From contig JAFKAC010000016.1 in the NCBI GenBank assembly GCA_025766275.1, positions 372,001 through 436,000 on the forward strand: a stretch of 64,000 nucleotides of DNA, written 5' to 3'. This DNA comes from Lactarius indigo. Its lineage: Eukaryota; Basidiomycota; Agaricomycetes; Russulales; Russulaceae. The notes beneath the pieces were generated by a model, which did not search any database, was not told where the DNA came from, and saw only the letters and a program-made list of their open reading frames with translations. How positions within the stretch are numbered: the first letter of the stretch is position 1; each line of letters opens with the position of its first letter. This document shows positions 33,180 to 45,330 of this stretch, piece after piece. The position numbers and the translations under genes are program-made.

Positions 33180-35401
33180 CTTTCGAATAATGCTGGGCCG
33201 TCGTCGTGACGAATGATATATTAATACCGTTTTGTGTATCTCGGACATGATATACATATATCCCGCAGTCTCGTGGCCTTGCTCGAGGCTGCAGAACTCC
33301 CTTTGCTTAACTGATTAGTTGTCCCGAGTCGGACGAACCAGTCCATCAGTGAATTTACAGCTCCTTCCTCCTTTGGTGTCCCGTAGTTGGTGTCCCGTAG
33401 AGTGGGTGGTCACCGGTCTAATTGCTGGGCACCGGACGGGCCAAACCATTTACTAGGCCCTACTACAAAATAACCACCTAACAATTATTGTATATTCTCC
33501 AACCGGGATAAGGATAAATACCCCCATAACTGCGCATAACTGCACTTCTTCTCTATATAAGCCCAGTGATAGCACGCCGGATGGGGCCAATTGTAACTCT
33601 CCTGCTACCTAGCGCGTGGACTCACCGTTGAGTTTTATCACACGACGTTTTCAGAGAACAAAGTGCATCCTGGAAAAAAAAAACGAAGTTTCCCTTGTTG
33701 AGTCCATTGCATTTTTTACCTACCTTGCACTTGAACTCAGCAATAGTATATTATGACTAGCTACAGGAAGTACAGCGCTTTACAAGAAGAAAATACGTTA
33801 CCACGAAGGAGAGTGGATAGGTGGTTGTTGACGCAGTGGAATAAAACGTCGGTATAGGTTTGAGACCTAGACATTGTTATAAAAACCAAAACAACGCTGC
33901 GGTGTTCTAGAGAATACCTCTGTGAAAACGCTTCAAGTTGACATCCACGAGCTAGATATCAAACACCGAGGCCACCGAGAAATGCCTTATGGAACAAGGG
34001 TGGCTGTCCATTAAGGTGTTCGCATAATAAATGGGTTCGAGAACATTATCAGTACCATATCTTGCCCCATTTTGAATCCGTCTCACGGGTCCGGATCGAT
34101 GCTGCGGCTACATGCCTTACACCAAATTTCATGCGTTGATTACTTGATTAGACAATGATCCCATCGAAATGGCCCCTCAATGGGAAGAATGCGTGGGAAT
34201 AAGCACGGTTGCACAAGCACGAGGGACAGGGCCGGAACAACGATTCCCTGTAAATGCGGCCGACGGCATTGGAGCGGGGGACGCGAGCTGATCCAGTGAC
34301 TTTTACGACAGCAAGCTACTTGCGGCAACTTGCTACATCGATCAAATAAAAGCACTCACATACAGTATGACACAAAAAAGTTTTCTCGGGTGCCAAGGCA
34401 ACCTCTTTCAGTCGAGACAGACTCAGATGTTGGACATTTCTCTCTTGGCAACGGTCACGAGTTGTTCACGAGCGCCTTGATCCTAGCTGCAGCAGAGCAA
34501 GAGTATCGTGCGGGTGTTGATACGCCGATAGTATACGCCCCCAACAGTACTGGTGGTGAAGGAATAGTTGTTTGAGCGGTCCTAAGAAATTTGGCTGAAC
34601 AAGCGGTGGGGCCTGGGGGACTCATTTAATTGAACTCAACCCTACTGCCACCGCCATTGGAAGTTGTTCACAAGCCTCTTTATGATTCGTTGATCAACAG
34701 TGAGGACTGAGTAAAGCCAGGAACGAAGGTAATGATAATTTGATTGTTTGTCGAAGCCAGTGCTCGAGCGAGTGTTGGCACAATCACAGTGGCACAAGTT
34801 GCCACCTGCGCGGCAAGACCCGTTGGAGCAACAAATTTGAAAAACGAAACTCCGCGAAGTCAATGATCATTGCGTAATTTCCTCCGGCGCAAACAGCACC
34901 ACAACAAAACAATTTCACCTTGTTGTCGAATTAGTTTCTCGTAGTACGCAAGCCTCAAAACACCAGTGACGGCCGCGCATCTGTTGAGACTTAGGCTTAT
35001 TGAATAATTGGATTCCCCGGTACTCTCAGTGTGACTTACTGTGCTGGCCACCACTTTTCTCCGCGAGCATCACTGTGGCCAACGACCATTCGGCCATACT
35101 TGGGTTGCGTTGTATTTCCCTGGGCTTCCTTGTTCTGGGCTCTGGACCCGGTACTGGCATCTCCAGGCACAATGTTAGCTGTCTCGACTACCTATAGACA
35201 AGATGTTTCACAAATGTCGAAAGTGCTGTACGCCATCAGATACGCTTGGGGCTTGTACTCTGCGCTGGCGATCGGTCTCTTACACGGTTCCTCATCTCTG
35301 GAACTTACGTAGGTACAAGACTTCCGCTCTCCGACGGTTCTTCCTTGTAGTTTCTTGGTAATATAAGATAGCGTCACTTCTGTGGGTCCCAGCTAGCACG
35401 C
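33180..35401. other. No assignable gene
   Basis: About 2.2 kb with no supported gene. A TATATAAG box occurs at about 33554-33561 with no coding sequence I can attach to it. Confidence 0.35.
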
Positions 35402-37062
35402 ATGACTCCTCTGCTTCCCCATACCATGGATCGATCCAGCAACTTACACTCGTTATCATATGTCCAGTACGAACCCACAATGACCCCGAACGACGAACGA
35501 CAAGAAAATCTCTTGACGCAAAATTACAACAGCTCCCAGCAGCCGCCAGGTGCGGACGTTGCGGGTCCTCCCACGTTCACTTATTCTGGGCAGGCCGGGC
35601 CTTCCCTGCAAGATTCGCTCCCGCAAGGACACGCTAGCTTTGAAGAGGATACTAGTCAGATGATCACGCAGTTTTCTATCAGTTTTCAAGGCAATGGACC
35701 GGAGACAAGCCTATACCCCCTAAGTCCTCCCTGCTCGGTTTCGCCCACGCCTTCACATAGGTCTCAAGTTTCTCTTCCGGGTAAGTTAATATTTATCTTT
35801 TTCAAGTTTAATTACAGCACTGAGGTGTGAGTGACCTCAGGCAACTGGAACTCGTCATCATTCCCAGCGCCCAATGCCCCGAGGAATTTGTCCCTGCATC
35901 ACCTTCCCGCCCACACTCGCTCCGTTTCTCAGCCATCCATGATGTCCTCGCGAACACCACGCAGTAGGCGTGGGCCAACGAGGACTGACGTGAACGCGGG
36001 CCTGCCTGGATATTCAAGGCTTTCGTCTACCACCCTCCTTCCCACGCCGGTAGCCACCCCCTTTTTTGGACAACTACCTCATGATCTGCACGGAGCACCT
36101 GAGGAGTTCACCAGGCGCCACAGCGAAGCAGACGTTCTTGGCGGGCAAGGCGCCCCTCCGTGGCAAAATACCCTCATCCACCAAGTCGCGCCAGCTATGT
36201 GTCAGCCGCACCCCGAACGATCAGCCTTCTCACCAGTACCTTCGAGCTCACATGGTCCTTGTTCTGGTTTTATCGAATTCGGGACAGACGGCGGCTACTT
36301 GCCTGATCAGCTACCCACTCCGTCCGGTTCCCAGGAGGACTCTTGGGTGAGCGTTAGTAGTATGACGCCCTCCCCGGAACCGTTTTCGGTGGCCGAACCG
36401 GACGCCATAGGCGCTCCATTTCAGACCGCTGACTACCCGCCTTCCCGCAACGATATCTCGCCTGAGTCCCCACTGCTACCAGATACGAAATCGCCTGGAA
36501 ACGGCCGACTCATGCAGAGTCGCAAGGCTCCCGGGGCGGCTAAGGGGCCCAAGAACCCTAAGTACTCCAGAACAAGTAAGAGGCATAAGGAGCCTATGGA
36601 CTTGAAAGCGGCCTCGAGGCTCCAAGGACGGAGGGAAAAGGACGAGAAGGATATTTTGGCTCTGTGGAACTTGTTTGTTCCGAAAAGTGAAAATATCGGA
36701 ATGAAGAAGGACCGTCTCGAAACAAGTATGTATCGCCGTTATAATTGTCTACTTCAGGATGAACAGCCTTTTTTTTTTTTACAGTTGTGCGTTATGCGAC
36801 AGAGTGGGTGGAGAACACCCAAAAAAATGCTTTGTTATACGCGACTTCCCGCGACCGTCGTTATCATGCTAGAGAAGGGTCGGTCTCTCAAATGGAAGGT
36901 GGGGTATCTCGACGGCAAGGACAACTTGTTGGTTCGAGCGATGGCGTTTTGGGAGTCGCAACGTACTTGGGCGTGAGTGATCTCGTCATCAATGATACAA
37001 TGGGGAGCACATCTTCCGCTTTGCAAAAACACGACACTTTATTTGCACATCGCCCAAATTAG
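35402..37062 (+). CDS. bHLH-like putative transcription factor
   Basis: Three exons (35402-35780, about 35841-36725, 36785-37062) give 513 aa. The first 370 residues are Ser/Pro-rich and disordered, typical of regulators. Across the last intron the protein reads a divergent helix-loop-helix: a basic stretch (KAASRLQGRREKDEKDILAL), then FVPKSENIG as loop, then KKDRLETIVRYATEWVEN as helix 2. Upstream basic residues (KGPKNPKYSRTSKRHKEP) look like a nuclear signal. The second intron has an unusually long T tract at its 3' end. The acceptor of intron 1 is ambiguous (two in-frame choices). DNA target and pathway are unknown. The bHLH call rests on spacing of hydrophobic and basic residues only. Confidence 0.6.
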
Positions 37063-37216
37063 GCGATTCAACCTGTGTAGTGTATACAGTAAGGGCACGA
37101 CATTGTGTTTACCACCAGGGTGTATTTCCATTATCGATTAGTTTAAGCTGTTATAGGCGCGAACGGACTAGAGACATCGAGCGGACTCTACGTATACTGT
37201 ACAGTATTACTTTGGG

Positions 37217-37774
37217 CTATGTCTGCGTGCTACATCTATCGCAAATACACACAGCGTGCCCCTCACTGTCTCTGCGAAAAGGAATACCAAGGGAAACGAT
37301 CAGGCGCTCGTTCTCTGCGTACTGTTGCTGCATCTTCTCGAGTAGCGCCCGTTTCTGTGCGACGACAATTGCCTTTTTACGGACGTATTCGATGAGCTGC
37401 TGGTTTTCGACTTCGAGACGGCGGTTTTCTTCTTCCGCTGCCCGAAGGTCGGCATTGCACAACTCCTGGTCGCGGGCCGACTGCGAGGAGCGCGCGAGGG
37501 ACTGCTCGGTCATCTTAGAGAGTTCAAATCCTCGTTCGAAGAATGCCTCAAGCTTTTCCAGTGTTGGGGACTGCTTCAAGTCTGCACGAATTGAGTGTTA
37601 GGCGATGGTCGCTGCTGACTTGGACGGATAACTCTTACCGGCGGCTAGGAGGTCCAGCTCCTCTGAACCCCTCTCTAACGCTACCCAGGGTAGCTCATGG
37701 GGAAGAAGTTCCTGGTTGCGCTTGATACGTTGCCATGCGGCGTAGCTTTCGGGAGTGCGAGCGAGGTTGGACAT
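37217..37774 (-). CDS. Small coiled-coil protein
   Basis: Two exons (37774-37639 and 37581-37217, minus) give 166 aa with a clean GTAAGA...GCAG intron. It starts MSNLARTPESYAAWQRIKRN and continues through an acidic region to a predicted coiled coil rich in E, Q, L and R (LRAAEEENRRLEVENQQLIE, then KRALLEKMQQQYAENERL), ending in CICDRC. I recognise no family. It is convergent with the bHLH-like gene; the stop codons are about 155 bp apart. Confidence 0.6.
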
Positions 37775-39651
37775 TTGTTCAATGTGCTATAGACAGTGGA
37801 GAGAGTATGAGATGATGAAGTGGATGTTCGGTGAGGTGGTTCGATGTATGGCGGCTCAAAACCCACGGCTTTTATCAGCACGCTCAGCACAAATATCAAA
37901 GCTCTGGCACGGAGCAGTGTGAATGCAGCTGTCAAGTGCTGCCTTGGGTGCTGCAGCGCAAACAAAAGAGGTCAAGGCAAGGTCCCATTGTTAGGCTTGC
38001 GGATTGACGCGTGTTGCGCAGCCACGACCCTTACTGCCTTCGAGTTAGTATTGCTAGAAAGAGAGCGAGAAGACAAAGCTAAAAGAAAGAAAGAAAAGGC
38101 GCCGTATCCGTGTGCCAACAGTGCACAATGGTCGGCTTGACGAAACTTATTGTGTGTGGGCTAGGGATCAACGGAGATTCGCACTCAAGTCATCATAATG
38201 TTTGACAGCTCACATTGCACAATTGCTCCGTCGTACTGTAATGTTGTCGTGGCTACGAGCACTGACTGACAATTGGGGCAGCGCGTAACTTACCCGAGCC
38301 ATTGTCGCTTGATCGACCTTACATACTGACCTTGACAACGGCGACCGGACCGGCTCAATGCATCCGAACACCACGTGCCCGAGTCGTCACGGCGACTTTC
38401 TTTTGTTCCGTTCTCTGGCATCGAGCTGGATGGCCCAATCCTACAAGCTACAATCTTTGTGTTTTCCACCTGCTGATATATAGGAACAATCACTGGAGAA
38501 GGAACGGGACAGCGGCCACAGCGACTTGAACAGCACACCGACCTACCTCCATTTCCAGTACTGGTCATACATCGCCTCGCGCTCGTCAAATCCGCGAACA
38601 CCTGCGCCAATGTGAAGCTATTGGTACTAACAATGATGGGGAACCTGGTGAAGAAGCTCGAGGCCACTAGACTAGGGCTTGGTGGATACTCTACCATATT
38701 TGCAGGTACCTCGTGTATCGACTAACTACACACGACCCGGTACGTGGGAGGCTAAGCCAGCTCGTTTCACTTGCAATGCGCATCACAAGCGGCGGAGGAG
38801 CAAGTATAATAATCGGCTTTGTGGTGAGTATGTCCGTTCTGCGCTGTTGTTAGCTTTGCAGGTCATTCCGTCGTGAGGGATGTCGAAACTCGTCGCGCTT
38901 GCATGCCAGTTGAGTAGTATCGTTACTACGCCTCCGTCTCTGCTTGAGGGTTTTTCTCTTTAACTGAGCCTTCAATTTAAGTTCTTCCTCCACGGAGATC
39001 GTTGTTCCAGAGCCTCTGATAACCCTGCTGCCTCGCTATCATGAAGTCTTGTCTGGCTGGCGGGTAGGGGTTCCAGGTGGGTCACGTGACTGTGCCTCCA
39101 ACTTCGCCCCAGCATTTCCACTGGTTTTCGCCACTGACTGTCGAGAGGTGCGATCATCCCCTTTATTGTCGTTCCGTGTCATCGCTTGGTAAGAATAAGT
39201 ATTGTCTTGGCGTACCATTGCCTCAGGTTTCTATTGTTGTTCCGTTACAGGACTCCCTTCACCCCTGATTTTGGTAGGCGCGGCATAGCAAGTAGGCAAC
39301 GGCCTCAAGAGGCGGCTCTTCTATGACTTCGCTACTTTTGTCTAGTCATCTTGTGTATACGAAACTGGTTTAAACCGTTCGTTTGCCGCAACTTTATCAC
39401 ACACGTGGCGGCGTGTGCGATAAAGTTACAGCTCGTACGCTTCGCGTGTATGACGGTTGACAATATAACTCAATATGTAAACTCGTACAGTACATCAAGC
39501 AGTACAAACAACCTTACAACCTTGCACACAACGCCAAGACAGTCATCTGCGCTCTGCGCCAATATAAACAAATGCAAACAAATACACAAACAAACAAGAT
39601 AAACCGATACAGAACCGAAAAAAAATAGTCTGCTGTGCATAAACTGTACTA
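37775..39651. other. No assignable gene
   Basis: About 1.9 kb. Plus-strand frames at 38300-38730 look partly protein-like (MMGNLVKKLEATRLGLGGY), possibly the end of a membrane protein, but no convincing splice model was found. Confidence 0.3.
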
Positions 39652-42230
39652 TCACCAGTCTGCGGGGGTTTCAGCGGGGATGGAGGGAATCGGAGGAGTC
39701 GGGATCGTCTGTTCTTGTTGTACATCGGTGTCACGATTTGGCCGCAAGCCGGGTTTGACCGTGGTGGAAGATTCGAATGCGTATTGGCTGCGTGATTCAT
39801 TGCGCCGGGTACTGTCACTGGAAGATTGTGAACAGATGCGTTCATGTATTTGTGCAACTTCAGGGTGTTCGCTTTCGAGGTGTTCTCGGAATGGGGCTTC
39901 CGGCGACCACTCGAAGTCGCCGCAATGAGAACACACGATTTGATATCCGTGCCACCTTTTAAGGTGAAATTTGAGTTCTCTCTGGTCTTTGAAACCGGAA
40001 GTGCATCTATGGCACCTGTGTTGTTCCGCATATACCTGTACAGGATGGCCGGAGAGCCATCGCGGGGCGTTGATCGACTGTATGGCGTCCCACAACGGTC
40101 CAGACATCGGCAAAGGCCCTCGTATACGAAGAGTTAGTAGGGAAGGAAGTACAGTTGGGTACACCCCGTCTGCTGGACCCAAAGCACGTAAGACGTCTTT
40201 CGCAAGTTTCCTGGCCACACGGAAGTCTTCTGCGCCGCCGAATGCGTGGAAAAGACCCAACCATTGTTGACTGACCACGTCACGTCCACCTGATGTTTCA
40301 GCTGCATTAAAGCTCAGATATTTTACGCGGGATGAGAAATGGGAAAACTGGGAGAGGGTTCGGGCCATACAGTACACCTGTGAGGGCAACCGCTTGCACG
40401 ATATTCGCAACCCAAGCCGTGTAGGAGTCCCATGATGGGTAAAGCGAATGGAAACGGCACTCTTGGAGAATAAAACGTCTGCTTGACTGGGCGACCTCTG
40501 CATTTCTATCCGGTCTACGAATTGACCAAGTTGCCAAACTTCTATTTCCATCGTGGAGTGGTCAAAGAACGCAATATCAATATCCCCTAGACGAGGTGCA
40601 TCTATTCTGGATACGAGATTGTCGAAGTACCTGCTAGTTCCTCGATATTTGAGGCACGTGAGAGCAGGGAGAACAACGCGTGACGATGGAGGCGAGCCGA
40701 GGAAGTCATGTTGGGGGGGTAGGGAAACCTGAGGGAAATGGAGTGAAAGTGATTGAAGTTTGGTCATCCTGGACAAAGTATTCGCGAACGCTCCAGGGGA
40801 AATATACCCAGCGCTGGGAATTTCGTGAAGCTGAAGGTCTTCGAGGGCCGTAGAAGAAGAAAGCTGTGGGAGTGCGGGAATGGCAATCCCGGTCAAGTGA
40901 AGACTACGGAGGCGAGGTCCCCACTGAAAAATACTGGGCAGGGTGAGCTGTACGTTATCTAGGGACAGAAGATCGAGCTCTTCTAATTCCAAAAACGGCT
41001 TCTTGATGGTCACAAACTTTGCCCGGAGCGAATCTGTGATGGTGAGGCTGATGGAGCTGACGCGACCGGACTGCCTCAGCGCAGCCAGGACGTTGTCCTC
41101 GTCTTTGAGGGCAGGGGGATCGAGAGTTGAGGACCCCCCGTACTGCACGGTGATGGGCAGCACCGGCCAACAATCTAGAGTCTTCGAGACTGGGGTCCCG
41201 TGCTTACAGCACAGTTGAAGATCCAGGCTCCGGGGTGAAGTAAACACGATTTGTCGCCAGTTTTGGCATACGTGCACGAGCGCAGGCCAAGATTTTGGAG
41301 AGGCCTCCAGGTAGAGAAGGAATATTTCCAGAAGGATGTCGTCAGGGAGCGACTCAATTGGGGCCCGCTGGGATGAAGGTCCTGCTCAAAACAAGTTAGC
41401 GTGTGAAACAGGCGTTGGGTATATGTTATACCTGTTTCGCGCATTTCATCGATCCATGGTCGTTCATATTCCACTCCGATAAAACTGCCGGAGAGCTGGC
41501 GTGCATGCGTAAATGATAATACAGCCTCCCGCAAAGGCATGCAATGTTGCTCAGGTTCCTGTATGCAGAGTTTCTGGAGGGAAGGTAGCACGGTTTCGCG
41601 CCACTTGTTGGATAATTGCAAGGCGAGCCCGATGCTTGTGGAGTGGTCTCCAGCTACATGAACCCATTTTGTACCTCTGAAATGGTGGATGATCTCCAGC
41701 CATTGTTTGCTTTCGCTGTCGTCCTGTCCACTTGATGGCCGCTTCGCATTGAGGTGCAATTGTTCTACACAAAGAAGGAGGGCGGACCCGGATAAAACTT
41801 TGCAGATTATGGACATGGACGATAACTGCAGGACCAATGGCTCGCAGGTTACTCGCAATTCAAGGCGCTTAGGGTCCCCTGCCAGTGGTCGTGTAAAGGA
41901 GATAGAGATGGCATGCTCAGAGTATAGAATGACCGCTCGGCGATAAGTCCGTAACTTCTGCATTTCTATCCGGTTGATTGATTTGCCAATTTTTGAAACC
42001 GTGAAGATGGGTCGATCGAACGTGATTTCGATGTCCGGGTCCCCAAGGGGAGGGGAATCGATTTCGGCCATGTGGGGGCAACAAGAACAACTAATGGTAT
42101 GCCAATGTGACTTTGGCAGAGATGTGAGGAAGGGAATTGATGAAGCTGGTCGTCAGACAAGGCGTTGGCAACTTGAAGCGCTACTTCTGGCGACAAATAC
42201 CTGCATTAGGAAAAACCTCCCGCGGCGGCG
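39652..42230 (-). CDS. Double F-box/LRR-like protein with C2H2 finger; N-terminal unit decayed
   Basis: This is a paralogue of the 29467-32573 gene, on the other strand. The second unit is intact: exon 41381-39652 starts PSSQRAPIESLPDDILLEIF (F-box), continues through leucine-rich blocks (LRSLHLTG, CLKYRGTSRYFDNL), then adds a C2H2-type finger absent from the other copy (C..C in HRCHRCTSGF, H....H in LKFHLKRWH), followed by CSHC and a disordered tail ending PAETPADW. The intron 41431-41382 is in the same place as in the paralogue. The first unit (41432 to about 42230) begins mid-LRR: its F-box is missing, and the part above 42072 (SPEVALQVANALSDDQL) is in another frame. A shorter protein using only the second unit is possible. 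Confidence 0.62.
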
Positions 42231-43032
42231 CGACATCATTGATACTGTGAAAACTATGCTTCGCCTCGAAGGAGCTACTCGGCGCCATCGACGAAATATT
42301 AGCAGCGCAATTCCCGCATTCTAACCATCGTCTTGTGTGATAATTTCTGAGTGGATATAAAATTTAATCATAATTATTTTATAAGTCATCGCATTTTCCC
42401 GGTTTTTTTGTGGAACCGGTGTTGTCCGAGTCAGTGCCAATTTCGCGACCCGGCCTGGGGCCACGAGTTCTTAGTTGGTTGTGAGCTTCAAGGTGAGCTT
42501 GGTCGTGAACACTTTATAAGCTCCCGGTCATCCGAACCTAGACAAAATTCCCCGCAATATATGTCGACCAGCAGTCTAAACCGCCCGTTATGCTAAACCT
42601 CTACACGCCTTCCCCCTTGCATCCGGGTCCTTATCCAGACGGAAAATAGGCAATGTGATAGCGGCGCCAGCGGCGCTTCCCTTCAGCCTCTCTCTCGCTA
42701 ATCCTGCACGAGTACTGACTTGGCTGTGTGCGACCATCTCACTTCCTGAGCTCGTTTTGTCCGTATGAGCGTCTCATTCGCATCTGCTGGTATTAGTACG
42801 GTACTTCGCTCTCCTCACATACTACTACAGGTTTTTAAATCACACTCTTTATCCTCACACAGCTATTCAGCGACCGCCTGGGCATGAGCGCGAATGGCAT
42901 CCCGAGCCAATGCGCATAATCAGATTTCGGCGCGTCTTATAGTTTTATAGCGCTGCACGAGATCTACTAACCAAAAATTGAGTGTCTCTGGTTAAAGTAG
43001 ACATGTGGGCACGACATTTGTGGTGATACATT
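42231..43032. other. No assignable gene
   Basis: About 800 bp between the F-box gene and the NLR. I see no coding feature. Confidence 0.4.
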
Positions 43033-45330
43033 CTATTCTAAACTGGCATTAGTATGGTCTGATAGCAACTGTGCGACCTCGTGATGTCCACCCGACGACG
43101 CAATCTGAAATGGTATCCGACCTTCATCATCCTCTACTTCTACATTTGCACCATGTCCGAGTAGCAAGCGCACGGAATCGGCCATGTCTGGTGTCCCACC
43201 AGACGACACTAAATGTAAAGGTGTCTTGAGGCTCCCATCTTGTGCGTTGACATCCGCCCCGTGCTTGATCAATAGCTGCATAACTCCATCATACCACAAG
43301 GACGCCGCCAGGTGCAGAGGCGCAGAGTGGTTTCCATCCCGTCTATTGACATCTGCCCCGTGCTCAATCAAAAGTTGCACGGTTTCAGAATTCCCCAAGG
43401 ACAATGCCAGATGCAAAGGCGTCGAGCGACTCCCATCCAAGGTGTTGACATCCGCCCCGTGCTCGATCAATAGCTGTACGGTCGTCTCACTTCCCCAGGA
43501 CAACGCCAAGTGCAAAGGCGTCGAGTGGCGCCCATCCCGTGCGTTGACATCCGCCCCATGCTCGATCAATAGCTGCGAAGGTTAGAATTGTAAACTGACG
43601 ACGCTAGATGCAAAGGCGTTGAGTGGCCCCCATCCCGTTCATCAACATCTGCGCCATGCTCAATTAGGAGCTGCATGGTTTCGGCATTCCCACTGGATGA
43701 CGCCAGATGCAAAGGTGTAGAGTGGCTCTGGTCGCGTGCGTGGACATCCGCCCCACGCTCGATCAATAGCTGCACAGTTGCGGCGTTCCCCGTGGACGAC
43801 GCCAGGTGCAAAGGGGTATTATGGTCCTGGTCTTGTGAGTGGGACGTCTGCTCCGTGTTGGATCAATAGCTGCACAATTTCGACATTCCCCTCGGACGAG
43901 GCCAGATGCAAAGGAGTCTTGTAGCTCCCGTCCCGTGCGTGGACATCCGCCCCGAGCTGGATTAATAACTGCACTGTTTCAACATTCGCCCAGTACGACG
44001 CCAAATGTAGAGGTGTCTGTTGGCTTTCATCTTGTGCATGTACATGCGCCCCGTGCTCAACGAGTAGCTGCACAGTTTTAGAATTCCCGTCGGTTGAAGC
44101 CAGATGCAAAGGTGTCGAATGGTTCGAATCCTGTGCATGGACATTGGCTCCGAGCTGAAGTAATAGCTTCACTATTTCGACACTCAGAGCACTCCACAAG
44201 GAAGACACCAGATGCAAAGGCGTAGAGCGACCCAAATCCCGTGCATTGATATCCGCCCCATTCCCGATCAATAGCAGCGCAGTTTCGAGCATCTGAGCTG
44301 GATATGACATCCAATGGGCGCGGTTCTGTCCGCTATATCAACACATTGCCAGATTAATAGCCATATAACTCCCGTACTCACCTGAGACAACGTCAGATTC
44401 AAAGGCGTCTTGTGACTATTATCTTGTGCATTGACATCTGCCCCGTGCTTGATCAATAGCTGCACAGTTTTTGCATTCCCTTTGAGCGACGCCAGATGTA
44501 ATGGTGTTAACTGGCTCTCGTCCTGTGCGTTGACATCCGCCCCGTGCTTGATTAATAGGCGCACAGTTTTGGGATTCTCTATGGACGACGCTAGGTGTAA
44601 TGGTGTCGAGTGTTTCCCATCCTGCGCGTTGACATCCGCCCCACGCTCGATCAATAGCTGCAAAATTTCGGCATCCCCGGACGACGCTAGATGCAAAGGC
44701 GTCGAGTGGTTCCTGTTTTCGTCACGTGCGTGTACATCTGCCCCGTGCTCAATCAATAGCTGTGCAATTTCAGAATTCCCCTCTGACAATGCCAAATGCA
44801 AAGGCGTCGACTTGGAAGGGGCTCCAATCTCGTGCGTTGACATCCTGCTCCGTGCTGGAGGAAGAGCTGTACAGTTTCGGCACTCCGAATCCTCGACGAC
44901 GACTGATGCTAGAAGCAATAGCCTTCTGGAGGTGTTTGTTTACATCCGCCCCGTGCATGTATTAAAAGCTGCACTATATCGACGTGTCCATCCCATGATG
45001 CTTCGTGCAATGGAGTACGGTTATCTTTCGTCGTGGCGTTGGCATCTGCGCCGTGCCTTAGCAGGATTCGAACGATTTCTAGGTGTCCATTAGCCGCTGC
45101 CTTGTGGAGCGGTGTCGTATGGTCGTCTTGTTGCGCATTTGGGTTTGTGTCAATGTTTAGCAGCCATTCTGCGACATCAACCAATCCGTCATTTGATGCA
45201 GCGTGAAGTGGGGTGCGACTTTGGGAAACGGTAACATCCACAGCGGCGCCATTTTGATGTAGTAGCTCTGCGACTCTGAAGTGTCTGTTGTGCAATGCTG
45301 CTACCAGCGGACTTTTGTTGTGACAAACCC
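43033..45330 (-). repeat. Ankyrin repeat array (99-bp periodicity)
   Basis: About twenty 33-residue ankyrin repeats give a 99-bp DNA period; 'gctcgatcaatagctgca' and close variants recur at that spacing, clearest between 43250 and 43570 and 44430 and 44780. The similarity is high enough for slippage or unequal exchange. Confidence 0.8.

Noticed and set aside
43250..44780. Regular repeats suggestive of a CRISPR array
   Set aside because: The 99-bp period encodes ankyrin repeats, there are no spacers, and the genome is eukaryotic.
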